A program made the translations under genes and the position numbers. 64,000 bases of DNA from Flavobacterium sp. SH_e. Lineage in GTDB: Bacteria; Bacteroidota; Bacteroidia; Flavobacteriales; Flavobacteriaceae. Location: positions 1 through 64,000 of the forward strand of contig NZ_JAOVZN010000005.1 in the NCBI RefSeq assembly GCF_025717045.1. Reading direction: 5' to 3'. Below are positions 1-7,823 of the stretch, piece by piece (the stretch's first letter is position 1; every line of letters starts with the position of its first letter). The notes under the pieces are model-generated. The model searched no databases. It saw nothing but the letters and a program-made list of their open reading frames with translations, and had not been told where the DNA came from.

Positions 1-22
1 GTATGTCGTCGCCTTTCTTTTG

Positions 23-51
23 AAAACCCTGTTTCATAAACGGGGTTTTTT
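23..51 (+). terminator. Rho-independent terminator of an upstream unit
   Basis: A 10-bp hairpin (AACCCTGTTT pairing with AAACGGGGTT, loop CAT) runs into a T-tract. The transcript it ends starts before the window, and the first 20 bases cannot be assigned to a gene. Confidence 0.8.
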
Positions 52-87
52 ATTCTAACTTTTACTTATAGAAATATAAGTAAATAA

Positions 88-160
88 GGTACCTTAGCTC
101 AGATGGTAGAGCAATGGACTGAAAATCCATGTGTCCCTGGTTCGATCCCTGGAGGTACCA
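88..160 (+). tRNA. tRNA-Phe (GAA)
   Basis: Cloverleaf readable by eye: acceptor stem GGTACCT pairs with AGGTACC, discriminator A at 160, D-arm with AGCTCAGATGGTAGAGC, anticodon GAA at 121-123 in loop CTGAAAA, T-arm TTCGATC. The 3' CCA is not encoded. A perfect inverted repeat (61-84) sits just upstream and tRNA-Leu follows after six bases, so the two are probably co-transcribed. Confidence 0.96.
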
Positions 161-166
161 CATAAT

Positions 167-252
167 GCTCGGATGGTGAAATTGGTAGACACGCTGGACT
201 TAAAATCCAGTGAACAGCAATGTTCGTGCGGGTTCAAGTCCCGCTCTGAGTA
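167..252 (+). tRNA. tRNA-Leu (TAA)
   Basis: Class II tRNA with a long variable arm. The acceptor stem GCTCGGA pairs with TCTGAGT (two wobbles), the anticodon stem is CTGGA/TCCAG with TAA at 201-203, the variable arm pairs GAAC with GTTC around 212-227, and the T-arm contains GGTTCAAGTCC. CCA is not encoded. The 5' end could be one base earlier. Confidence 0.95.
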
Positions 253-255
253 CTA

Positions 256-293
256 AAACTTCAATTAGCTTTTGCTAATTGAAGTTTTTTTTT
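256..293 (+). terminator. Terminator of the tRNA pair
   Basis: Perfect 14-bp stem (256-269 with 274-287), TTTT loop, then a T-tract. It separates the tRNA unit from the protein genes that follow. Confidence 0.93.
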
Positions 294-363
294 GCATAAA
301 ATTGAGCTCAGTCACTAAATTTTATATTTTTACTTCATTATTTAGCTCAAATTTTTCTAAAGT

Positions 364-816
364 ATGCAAAATGTTTTTCTTAAAGAAGATTGTGATCAAT
401 ATATAAGTAGAATTAATCAGCTTAAATCAAATACACAGCCGCTTTGGGGCAAGATGTCTGTTGATCAAATGTTGGCTCATTGTAACGTTACTTATGAAAT
501 GGTATATGATGATATTCATCAAAAACCTAATGCATTTATGAGATTTATTTTAAAATCGTTTGTAAAAAATAAAGTAGTAGATGAATCTCCATATCCAAAA
601 AATATAAGAACGGCTCCGCAGTTTATTATAAAAGGCTATCGAAATTTTGAACTTGAAAAAGAAAGACTTATTTCTTATATCAATAAAACTTTAGAATTAG
701 GTAAAAATAATTTTGAAGGAAAAGAATCTCTTTCTTTTGGTAAATTATCTTCTAAAGAATGGAATAATATGTTTGCAAAACATCTAGACCATCATTTTTC
801 TCAATTTGGAGTTTAA
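364..816 (+). CDS. DinB-like DUF1569 family protein
   Basis: A 150-residue soluble protein resembling DUF1569 of the DinB/YfiT four-helix superfamily. Candidate metal ligands fit that fold: His39 in a MLAHCN motif after the first helix, and His140, His143 and His144 in the C-terminal HLDHHFSQFG motif. These folds usually bind a divalent metal and are often thiol-dependent transferases or of unknown activity; the substrate here cannot be inferred. The gene is monocistronic or paired with the next one, 15 bases downstream. Confidence 0.75.
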   Translation: MQNVFLKEDCDQYISRINQLKSNTQPLWGKMSVDQMLAHCNVTYEMVYDDIHQKPNAFMRFILKSFVKNKVVDESPYPKNIRTAPQFIIKGYRNFELEKERLISYINKTLELGKNNFEGKESLSFGKLSSKEWNNMFAKHLDHHFSQFGV

Positions 817-831
817 ATAAAGATAATAACT

Positions 832-1272
832 ATGGCTATGAGAATCTATATCCTTATCTTTTTTCTTCTTTTCGGATTGTCTTCTAATGCTCAAAAGCAA
901 GAAGTTCAAAAATGTATCGAATCATTTTTTGAAGGGTTTCATCAAAGAGATTCAACAAAGATAAAATTAGTTTGTTCTGAAACAATGATATTGCAGTCGA
1001 TTAGCGAAAATACTAATAAAGCGAATAAACTGTCTAATGAGAGTAGCAAGGAATTTTATAAATCTATTGCATCAATTCCTTCAAATATGAAATTTAAAGA
1101 AAAAATATTGAGCTACAATATTCAAATTGACGGAGTGATGGCTCACGTTTGGTCACCGTATGAATTTTATATAAATGATAAGCTTAGTCATTCGGGGGTT
1201 AATGCTTTTACTTTATTCAAAGAAAAAGATTCTTGGAAGATTATTTATTTAATTGACACCAGAAGAAAATAA
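832..1272 (+). CDS. Secreted NTF2-like (SnoaL/DUF4440-type) protein
   Basis: 146 residues with an N-terminal signal peptide of about 20 residues ending in SNAQ. The mature part has the helix-then-curved-sheet pattern of NTF2-like proteins: an early helix with IESFFEGFHQRDSTKI and a late strand pair with GVNAFTLFKEKDSWKIIYLIDT. Such proteins bind small ligands or act as weak enzymes; none is specified here. The next in-frame ATG (838) would give a cleaner signal peptide start and is equally possible. It follows the DinB-like gene closely and converges on the endonuclease gene, whose stop is adjacent. Confidence 0.7.
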   Translation: MAMRIYILIFFLLFGLSSNAQKQEVQKCIESFFEGFHQRDSTKIKLVCSETMILQSISENTNKANKLSNESSKEFYKSIASIPSNMKFKEKILSYNIQIDGVMAHVWSPYEFYINDKLSHSGVNAFTLFKEKDSWKIIYLIDTRRK

Positions 1273-1923
1273 TTAATTTTTGAGAATTTCAGTGTTATAA
1301 TACAAGCAAATATCATTTATAAGACATTCAGGGCATTTTGGTTTGGGCCGGCAGATTTCACGGCCTAAAAATGAAATTGCCATTCCTATTTCAGACCAAA
1401 TATTTTTAGGCAAAGCTTGCATTAAATCTTTTTCGACTTTATTCCCGTCTTTACTTTCTTTAATAATTCCAATTCTTGGTGCAACACGAATAACGTGTAA
1501 ATCTGATATAATTCCTTCAGATGGCTTACCTGTTTCTCTTAAAATTACATTTGCAGATTTTCTTCCAATACCTTTTAATGCAGTTAGCCCTGACATTGTT
1601 AAAGGAATTTCATTATCATTTTGAATTGTTTTTGCAATATCCAGAATCCATTGTGCTTTAGTTCCGTAATTTCGAACTTTAGTTATGTATGGCAAGAAAG
1701 TCTCTAAATCGGTTTTTGATAAGCTTTTAAGTGTGGGGAATTTATCAAATAAAGCTGGTGCAATTGAATTGATATTGGCATCAGAATCCTGAGCTGATAA
1801 AACAACCATAACCAATAACTGATATGGATTTTGATAATCTAAAGGGTGTTTTCGTCCTTTATATTCTTTTAATATAGGTTTTAATTTCGTTTCCCAATCC
1901 GTATTTTCTCCAAATAAATTCAT
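1273..1923 (-). CDS. Endonuclease III-like DNA glycosylase/AP lyase
   Basis: 216 residues, the usual length for Nth. The helix-hairpin-helix LKGIGRKSANV holds the catalytic Lys122, and SDLHVIRV supplies the catalytic Asp141 (E. coli Nth has VDTHIFRV). Four cysteines at 191, 197, 200 and 206 should ligate a [4Fe-4S] cluster, but the first spacing is five residues rather than the classical six. Expected role: base excision repair of oxidised pyrimidines. The substitutions around the active site (ISDLH for AVDTH) suggest a diverged subfamily rather than the core Nth, so I give no symbol. Confidence 0.85.
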   Translation of the reverse strand: MNLFGENTDWETKLKPILKEYKGRKHPLDYQNPYQLLVMVVLSAQDSDANINSIAPALFDKFPTLKSLSKTDLETFLPYITKVRNYGTKAQWILDIAKTIQNDNEIPLTMSGLTALKGIGRKSANVILRETGKPSEGIISDLHVIRVAPRIGIIKESKDGNKVEKDLMQALPKNIWSEIGMAISFLGREICRPKPKCPECLINDICLYYNTEILKN

Positions 1924-1972
1924 TTTAATTTGAGTTTAAAACATTGGTAATTAGTGTTTTGTAATTATAAAT

Positions 1973-2839
1973 TTACGAATTTTTAATAAAACTTAAAATC
2001 TTTTTAATGACATTATGACTTCCTAAAATTTTTCTATGGCCAAGACCTTCTGTTAGATATAAAGATCCATTTTGAAGATTTTCATTAATATGTATACCGG
2101 CTTTTACTGGGACTTCAGGATCATCTTTGTCATGCATTACTAAAACTGGAATTTTTACTTTTTGAGCCGCTCTGAAAGCTGAAAAATCATCCATTTTAAC
2201 TTGGTGTTTATTTTCAAAAGATTCCTTCAAATGCGTACTAATCTCTTTTTTTAATCCAAGTTTAAAAGTAAATTCATCCAAAATATCTTGAACAATATCG
2301 CCACTTCCAATTATTACTGCTTTTTCTACTTTAAGTCCGTCTTTAATCGCATTTAAAACAGACATTCCTCCTAAAGAATGTCCAATTGCAATTTCAAAAG
2401 GCCCAAATTGTTTTTCAATTTCTAAAATAGATGCTATAAACTCAGACATTATTGTCGTTTTTCCTTTTGATTTTCCATGTGCTGGAGCATCAAAACTTAC
2501 CGTTGAATATCCGTTTTCTAAAAGTTCGTCAGCTATTTTAAAAAGTTGAGTTCCTCTTCCAGACCAGCCATGGACCAACAAAACTTTGCGTTGACTTTGT
2601 CCATAAGTATAAGTAACAACGCTTTTATCGATTGCAGGTATAGAAATTAATTCTTGCAAACTTTTACGATCCATTTCTAATTCACGTTTCGGAACTTTAT
2701 GCTTTATAGGAGTCGTAAATATTTTTGCAGCAAATTTTGTAACTAATTTTGTGGATATAAATTCGCAAATTTTCGCAGAAATTATAATAATCTTAGGAAT
2801 TTTTAATGATTTAGTAGGATTAATTGCCTTTTTTGCCAT
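1973..2839 (-). CDS. Alpha/beta-hydrolase
   Basis: 288 residues. After a basic N-terminal stretch of about 55 residues, the fold starts with the oxyanion motif VHGWSG (89-94), the nucleophile elbow GHSLGG (Ser155), an acid in HDKDDPEVP (Asp239 or 240) and a catalytic His268 in GLGHRK. A complete triad predicts an esterase, lipase or acyl-hydrolase; the substrate is unknown. The hydrophobic patch at 16-25 could be a membrane anchor or amphipathic helix. Divergent from glgA. Confidence 0.8.
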   Translation of the reverse strand: MAKKAINPTKSLKIPKIIIISAKICEFISTKLVTKFAAKIFTTPIKHKVPKRELEMDRKSLQELISIPAIDKSVVTYTYGQSQRKVLLVHGWSGRGTQLFKIADELLENGYSTVSFDAPAHGKSKGKTTIMSEFIASILEIEKQFGPFEIAIGHSLGGMSVLNAIKDGLKVEKAVIIGSGDIVQDILDEFTFKLGLKKEISTHLKESFENKHQVKMDDFSAFRAAQKVKIPVLVMHDKDDPEVPVKAGIHINENLQNGSLYLTEGLGHRKILGSHNVIKKILSFIKNS

Positions 2840-2957
2840 TTCAATAAAACTTATTTAAATGAAGAATTTTGCTTTTTTTTTTGCTAAATTTAAAAAAGCA
2901 TAAAAGTAACACTTAATTGATTTGCTTCTTATAAATAATTATAAATTAATTTCTGGA

Positions 2958-4385
2958 ATGGAAATATTTCATATTAGTGCAGAATGTTATCCTATGGCAA
3001 AAGTAGGTGGTTTGGCAGATGTGGTAGGGGCATTGCCAAAATATCAACAATCTGCTGGGCATGATGTTAGGGTTGTTGTTCCTAGTTATGATACTAAATT
3101 TAGAAATGAAAATAATTTTGAGTGTGTTCACTGGGGAACAGTTAAATTGGGAAATTTTAATTTTCAATTTAGTGTTTTAAAAGAAACAACAGATAAATTA
3201 GGTTATGAATTGTACCTAATAGAAATTAATGAATTATTTAATCGCCCAAATGTGTATGGTTACGAAGATGATATAGAAAGATTTTTGTCATTTCAAATTG
3301 CTACGCTCGATTGGATTATAGCACGAAATAAAATTCCAGATATTATTAATTGCCATGATCACCATACAGGTGTTATTCCGTTTTTGCTTCAATTTGCTTA
3401 TAAGTATGAGATTTTAAAAGATGTAAAAACAGTTATCACAATTCATAATGGTTTATATCAAGGCTGGTTCGGTTTTGATAAACTGTATTATTTACCTGAG
3501 TTTGATTTAAGACATATTGGATTTTTAGAATGGAGTAATTCTATAAATTCTTTGGCGGTAGGTATAAAATGTGCTAATGCTGTAACTACAGTTTCTCCAA
3601 GCTATTTAAACGAAATTAATATTTCAGCAAATGGTTTAGAATCGTTGTTTAATTCTGTTAGAAGTAAATCTAAAGGAATTTTAAATGGAATTGATATTGA
3701 AGTCTGGAACCCGCTGAAAGATCCAATGATTGAGGAGAATTATTCGATCCAAGATTTTGAAATAGGAAAAAGAAAAAATAAAGAAAAGTTGTGTGAGCAA
3801 TTTGAATTAGATCCATCAAAGCCTTTATTCAGTTTTATTGGCCGGCTGTTTGAAGAGAAAGGCGGTGATTTGCTTCCGCATGCTTCTGCTTTGGCTTTAT
3901 CTGAGCATTTCGAAGAAATTAATATTTTGATTTTAGGATCAGGAAATTCAGAAATTGAATCGCAGTTAACTCAGTTACGAAATGATTATAAAGGGAATTA
4001 TAATGTTTTTATAGGTTATAATGAAGATTTGGCACATTTGATTTATGCTGGCTCAGATTATATTTTAATGCCTTCGCGGGTTGAACCATGTGGTTTAAAT
4101 CAAATGTACGCGATGCGTTATGGAACAATACCAATTGTTAGAAGAACTGGAGGATTGCGAGATACGGTTATTGATTTTGGAGACGAAGGAAATGGAGTTT
4201 GCCATGATCAGGCTTCGGTTGCTGATATTTGCTATTCAATAAACCGTGCGGTTAGGTTGTATGAGGATAAAATAAATTTCAATAAAGTTTTAAAAAGAGG
4301 AATGTCAGCAGATCATTCCTGGGAAAGAGTTTGCCAAGAATATATCGAAATATACAACTTAATAATTCAGCAAAATGAAATTTAA
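2958..4385 (+). CDS. glgA: Glycogen synthase (ADP-glucose type)
   Basis: GT5 family, GT-B fold, 475 residues. The N-terminal KVGGLADVVGALP motif (Lys15) binds ADP-glucose, and the C-terminal domain has the PSRVEPCGLNQMYAMRYG motif with the conserved Glu, then TGGLRDTV. It elongates alpha-1,4-glucan in the cytoplasm. An in-frame ATG at 2922 exists, but family members start at MEIFHISAECYP, so 2958 is preferred. The last 11 bases overlap glgC, which implies translational coupling. Confidence 0.95.
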   Translation: MEIFHISAECYPMAKVGGLADVVGALPKYQQSAGHDVRVVVPSYDTKFRNENNFECVHWGTVKLGNFNFQFSVLKETTDKLGYELYLIEINELFNRPNVYGYEDDIERFLSFQIATLDWIIARNKIPDIINCHDHHTGVIPFLLQFAYKYEILKDVKTVITIHNGLYQGWFGFDKLYYLPEFDLRHIGFLEWSNSINSLAVGIKCANAVTTVSPSYLNEINISANGLESLFNSVRSKSKGILNGIDIEVWNPLKDPMIEENYSIQDFEIGKRKNKEKLCEQFELDPSKPLFSFIGRLFEEKGGDLLPHASALALSEHFEEINILILGSGNSEIESQLTQLRNDYKGNYNVFIGYNEDLAHLIYAGSDYILMPSRVEPCGLNQMYAMRYGTIPIVRRTGGLRDTVIDFGDEGNGVCHDQASVADICYSINRAVRLYEDKINFNKVLKRGMSADHSWERVCQEYIEIYNLIIQQNEI

Positions 4386-5655
4386 AAAGAAAAATGTAGT
4401 TGCCATTATTTTAGGAGGTGGACAAGGTTCACGTTTATTTCCATTGACAGAAACAAGATCGAAACCTGCAGTTCCGATTGGAGGGAAATACCGTTTGGTA
4501 GATATTCCGATTTCTAATTGTATCAATTCTGATATTTTTAAAATATTTGTTTTGACGCAATTTAATTCAGCATCCTTAAATGCTCACATCAAAAACACTT
4601 TTAATTTTAGTATTTTAAGTCAGTCTTTTGTAGATATTTTGGCGGCTGAACAAACTCCGGATAATCCAACTTGGTTTCAAGGAACGGCAGATGCTGTAAG
4701 ACAATGTATGTCACATTTTTTGAAACATGATTTCGACCACGCTTTAATTTTATCAGGAGATCAATTGTATCAAATGGATTTCAATGAAATGTTGGAAGCT
4801 CATATTGCTGCTGATGCCGAAATTTCTATTGCAACATTGCCAGTAAATGCTAAAGATGCTCCAGAATTTGGAATTCTTAAAACAGATCACGAAAATAATA
4901 TTCATGCTTTCATTGAAAAACCTCATGCGTCATTATTGCCCGAATGGGAATCTGAAGTTAGTGAACAAATGCAGGAAAAGGGTAAAAAATACCTTGCCTC
5001 AATGGGAATTTATATTTTTAATAAATCATTGCTACAAGAATTAATGGCTGATCCAGAAACAAAAGATTTTGGAAAAGAGATTATTCCGCAAGCCGTTGGA
5101 AAACATAAAATATTAAGTTACCAATATGAAGGATATTGGACAGATATTGGAAATATTGAGTCCTTTTTTGAGGCAAACATTGGTTTAACAGATGATATTC
5201 CAGAGTTTAATTTATTCGATAACGAAAATAAAATTTTTACAAGACCAAGATTATTACCTCCTTCAAAGTTTAGAAATTCAATTATTAATCAATCTTTAAT
5301 TTCGGAAGGCTGTATTATTAATGCGAAAGAAATTAAAAGCTCTGTAATTGGTATTCGTTCAAGAATTGGTGAAGGAACGGTCTTAGAAAACTGTTATGTT
5401 ATGGGTAATGATTTCTACCAAGATCTTGAGGAAATGAACCATGAAAGCAGTATAAATAAAATTCACGTTGGTATTGGCGAAAATTGTTATATCAAAAATG
5501 CTTTGGTCGATAAGAATGTACGAATAGGAAATAATGTACATATTAGCGGAGGAAAGCATTTAGATAATTTTACCAATGAATTGTACAGTATAAAAGACGG
5601 AATTGTTGTTATCAAAAAAGGAGTTACACTTTCAGATAATTTTAGAATAGAATAA
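4375..5655 (+). CDS. glgC: Glucose-1-phosphate adenylyltransferase
   Basis: 426 residues. The N-terminal nucleotidyltransferase signature ILGGGQGSRLFPLT, the KPAVPIGGKYRLVDIPISN segment and GTADAVRQ mark ADP-glucose pyrophosphorylase. The C-terminal third is a left-handed beta-helix with hexapeptide-like repeats (IGIRSRIGEGTVL, VRIGNNVHISGG). It makes ADP-glucose from glucose-1-phosphate and ATP, the committed step of glycogen synthesis, and is usually allosterically regulated. It overlaps glgA and precedes glgB by 60 bases. Confidence 0.96.
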   Translation: MKFKKKNVVAIILGGGQGSRLFPLTETRSKPAVPIGGKYRLVDIPISNCINSDIFKIFVLTQFNSASLNAHIKNTFNFSILSQSFVDILAAEQTPDNPTWFQGTADAVRQCMSHFLKHDFDHALILSGDQLYQMDFNEMLEAHIAADAEISIATLPVNAKDAPEFGILKTDHENNIHAFIEKPHASLLPEWESEVSEQMQEKGKKYLASMGIYIFNKSLLQELMADPETKDFGKEIIPQAVGKHKILSYQYEGYWTDIGNIESFFEANIGLTDDIPEFNLFDNENKIFTRPRLLPPSKFRNSIINQSLISEGCIINAKEIKSSVIGIRSRIGEGTVLENCYVMGNDFYQDLEEMNHESSINKIHVGIGENCYIKNALVDKNVRIGNNVHISGGKHLDNFTNELYSIKDGIVVIKKGVTLSDNFRIE

Positions 5656-5715
5656 ATTTCAAAAAAGCCAATATAAAAGTCCCAAATTCCAAACCCAATT
5701 ATTCTCTAAACTAAT

Positions 5716-7620
5716 ATGAGCAAAGTAATCCCACATTCTCTTTTTACTGATTTTGATATAGATTTGTTCAAAGCTGGAAAACACTTCAAACTATATGAAA
5801 AGCTTGGAGCTCATTTAATTGAAGTTAATGGAGTAAAAGGTGTTTATTTCGCAGTTTGGGCACCAACAGCTCATTCAGTTTCGGTTGTTGGCGATTTTAA
5901 TTATTGGACACAAGGCGAACATGCTTTAAATGTTCGCTGGGATTCTTCTGGAATTTGGGAAGGATTTATTCCAGATATTTCAAAAGGAGCACTTTATAAA
6001 TATAAAATCCAATCTAATATAAATGGTGTAATTACAGAAAAAGCAGATCCCTTTGCACGTTATTGCGAAAAACCGCCTCATACAGCTTCTGTTGTTTGGG
6101 ATTTAGATTATAATTGGAAGGACGAAAACTGGATGCAGACACGTCAGGATTTTAATGCTTTAGATAAACCTTATTCGGTTTACGAAGTACATTTAGGATC
6201 TTGGAAAAGAGCAGATCATAATCGTTTTTTGACTTATCTTGAACTTGCTGATGATTTAGTAAAATATGTAAAGGAAACAGGTTTTACGCATGTCGAATTT
6301 ATGCCAATTATGGAATATCCTTATGATCCTTCGTGGGGCTATCAGTTGACAGGATATTTTGCTCCTACTTCTCGTTTTGGAAAACCGCAGGATTTCATGG
6401 TTTTAGTAGATCGACTTCATCAAGAGGGAATTGGGGTGATTTTAGATTGGGTTCCATCGCATTTTCCCGACGATGCACACGGTTTAGGTTATTTTGACGG
6501 TTCGCATTTATACGAACATCCAGATAGAAGGAAAGGCTATCATCCAGATTGGAAAAGTTTAGTTTTTAATTATGGAAGAAATGAAGTTCGAGCTTTTCTA
6601 ATAAGTAATGCTGTTTTTTGGCTTCAAAATTATCATATTGATGGACTTCGTGTCGATGCCGTAGCTTCGATGCTTTATTTGGATTATTCTAGAAAAGATG
6701 GCGAGTGGGAAGCTAATATTTTTGGAGGAAGAGAGAATTTGGACTCCATTAGTTTTCTTAAAGAATTTAATGAAGTAATTTATTCTAATTTCAATGGTGT
6801 ACAGACTATTGCTGAAGAAAGTACTTCGTTTTCAATGGTCTCAAGACCAACTTCTGTTGGAGGTTTAGGTTTTGGTATGAAATGGATGATGGGTTGGATG
6901 CACGATACTTTAAAGTATTTTCAAAAAGAAACGGTCTATAGAAAATACCATCAGAATGAATTGACTTTTTCGATGACTTATGCCTTTACTGAAAATTTCA
7001 TGCTTCCGTTTTCTCATGACGAAGTCGTGTATGGCAAAAACTCTCTTATTTATAAAATGCCAGGAGACGAATGGCAGCGTTTTGCAAATTTGAGATTATT
7101 ATACGGCTATATGTTTACGCATCCAGGAACGAAACTTTTGTTTATGGGAGCTGAGTTCGGACAAACATCTGAATGGAATTTTGAACAAAGTTTAGATTGG
7201 CATTTACTTCAATATGATTTTCATTCTGGAATAAAAAGGCTAATTACAGACTTAAATCAATTGTATAAGTCACAGCCCGCATTGTATGAAAAGCAATTTA
7301 GAGGAGATGGCTTTGAATGGATTAATTATTCCGATCATCAAAATGCGATTTTATCCTATATCAGAAAGGGGAATAATCCAGATGAAAATATAATTGTGGC
7401 TTGCAACTTTACCCAAGTCGTTCGAGAGAACTACAGGATTGGAATTCCGAAAAAAGGCAAATTAAAAGAGATTTTTAATAGTGATGCCAAAATATATGGC
7501 GGAAGCGGAGTTGAGAGCTCGAATCCATTAAATGTTGAATCAATTTCTTATGATGGAAGGGATTTTTCTGCTGAATTAATTTTGCCGCCACTTAGTGTAA
7601 CCGTATATTCTTTGGTTTAA
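5716..7620 (+). CDS. glgB: 1,4-alpha-glucan branching enzyme
   Basis: 634 residues: an N-terminal CBM48-type E-set domain (about 35-125, APTAHSVSVVGDFNYW), then a GH13 barrel. Catalytic residues can be read as nucleophile Asp314 (GLRVDAVASMLYLDY), acid/base Glu367 (IAEEST) and transition-state stabiliser Asp435 (SHDEVV). It introduces alpha-1,6 branches into the glucan made by GlgA. Together the three glg genes form a complete synthesis operon. A terminator follows directly. Confidence 0.96.
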   Translation: MSKVIPHSLFTDFDIDLFKAGKHFKLYEKLGAHLIEVNGVKGVYFAVWAPTAHSVSVVGDFNYWTQGEHALNVRWDSSGIWEGFIPDISKGALYKYKIQSNINGVITEKADPFARYCEKPPHTASVVWDLDYNWKDENWMQTRQDFNALDKPYSVYEVHLGSWKRADHNRFLTYLELADDLVKYVKETGFTHVEFMPIMEYPYDPSWGYQLTGYFAPTSRFGKPQDFMVLVDRLHQEGIGVILDWVPSHFPDDAHGLGYFDGSHLYEHPDRRKGYHPDWKSLVFNYGRNEVRAFLISNAVFWLQNYHIDGLRVDAVASMLYLDYSRKDGEWEANIFGGRENLDSISFLKEFNEVIYSNFNGVQTIAEESTSFSMVSRPTSVGGLGFGMKWMMGWMHDTLKYFQKETVYRKYHQNELTFSMTYAFTENFMLPFSHDEVVYGKNSLIYKMPGDEWQRFANLRLLYGYMFTHPGTKLLFMGAEFGQTSEWNFEQSLDWHLLQYDFHSGIKRLITDLNQLYKSQPALYEKQFRGDGFEWINYSDHQNAILSYIRKGNNPDENIIVACNFTQVVRENYRIGIPKKGKLKEIFNSDAKIYGGSGVESSNPLNVESISYDGRDFSAELILPPLSVTVYSLV

Positions 7621-7622
7621 TA

Positions 7623-7656
7623 AAAATCTTACAATCGTTTTTACTGGTAAGATTTT
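7623..7656 (+). terminator. Putative terminator of the glg operon
   Basis: A 10-bp perfect inverted repeat (AAAATCTTAC with GTAAGATTTT) starts three bases after the glgB stop. The T-rich tail is short, so termination may be partial. Confidence 0.65.
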
Positions 7657-7732
7657 GTTATTATATCGTGTTAAAATTACCGATTTATCGATTTTTTGAT
7701 CAGTAATTTAAGACTCAGTCAGAAAAAACGTT

Positions 7733-7778
7733 TTCGTGAATAAACCTTTTATTCATAGAGGTTTACGAACTTTTTTTG
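7733..7778 (+). terminator. Second hairpin with T-tract, possibly attenuator-like
   Basis: Two mutually exclusive pairings are visible: GAATAAA (7738-7744) with TTTATTC (7748-7754), or TTCGT plus AAACC with GGTTTACGAA (7760-7769), the latter followed by seven Ts. It lies between glgB and the GH31 gene and just before a TATGTTTG element. Confidence 0.5.
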
Positions 7779-7786
7779 TATGTTTG
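7779..7786 (+). promoter_or_regulatory. Promoter -7 element for the GH31 gene
   Basis: TATGTTTG matches the Bacteroidota TAnnTTTG consensus, 38 bases before the GH31 start. No clear TTG at -33. Confidence 0.45.
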
Positions 7787-7823
7787 AAAGAAAGACAAAG
7801 TTATAAATTAATTCATTCGAGAT

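Noticed and set aside
1-22. Remnant of an upstream gene or RNA at the window start
   Set aside because: Too short to identify; only the terminator that follows is clear.
2922-2957. Upstream in-frame ATG for glgA
   Set aside because: Family members begin at MEIFHISAECYP; the extra 12 residues are not homologous to anything known to me.
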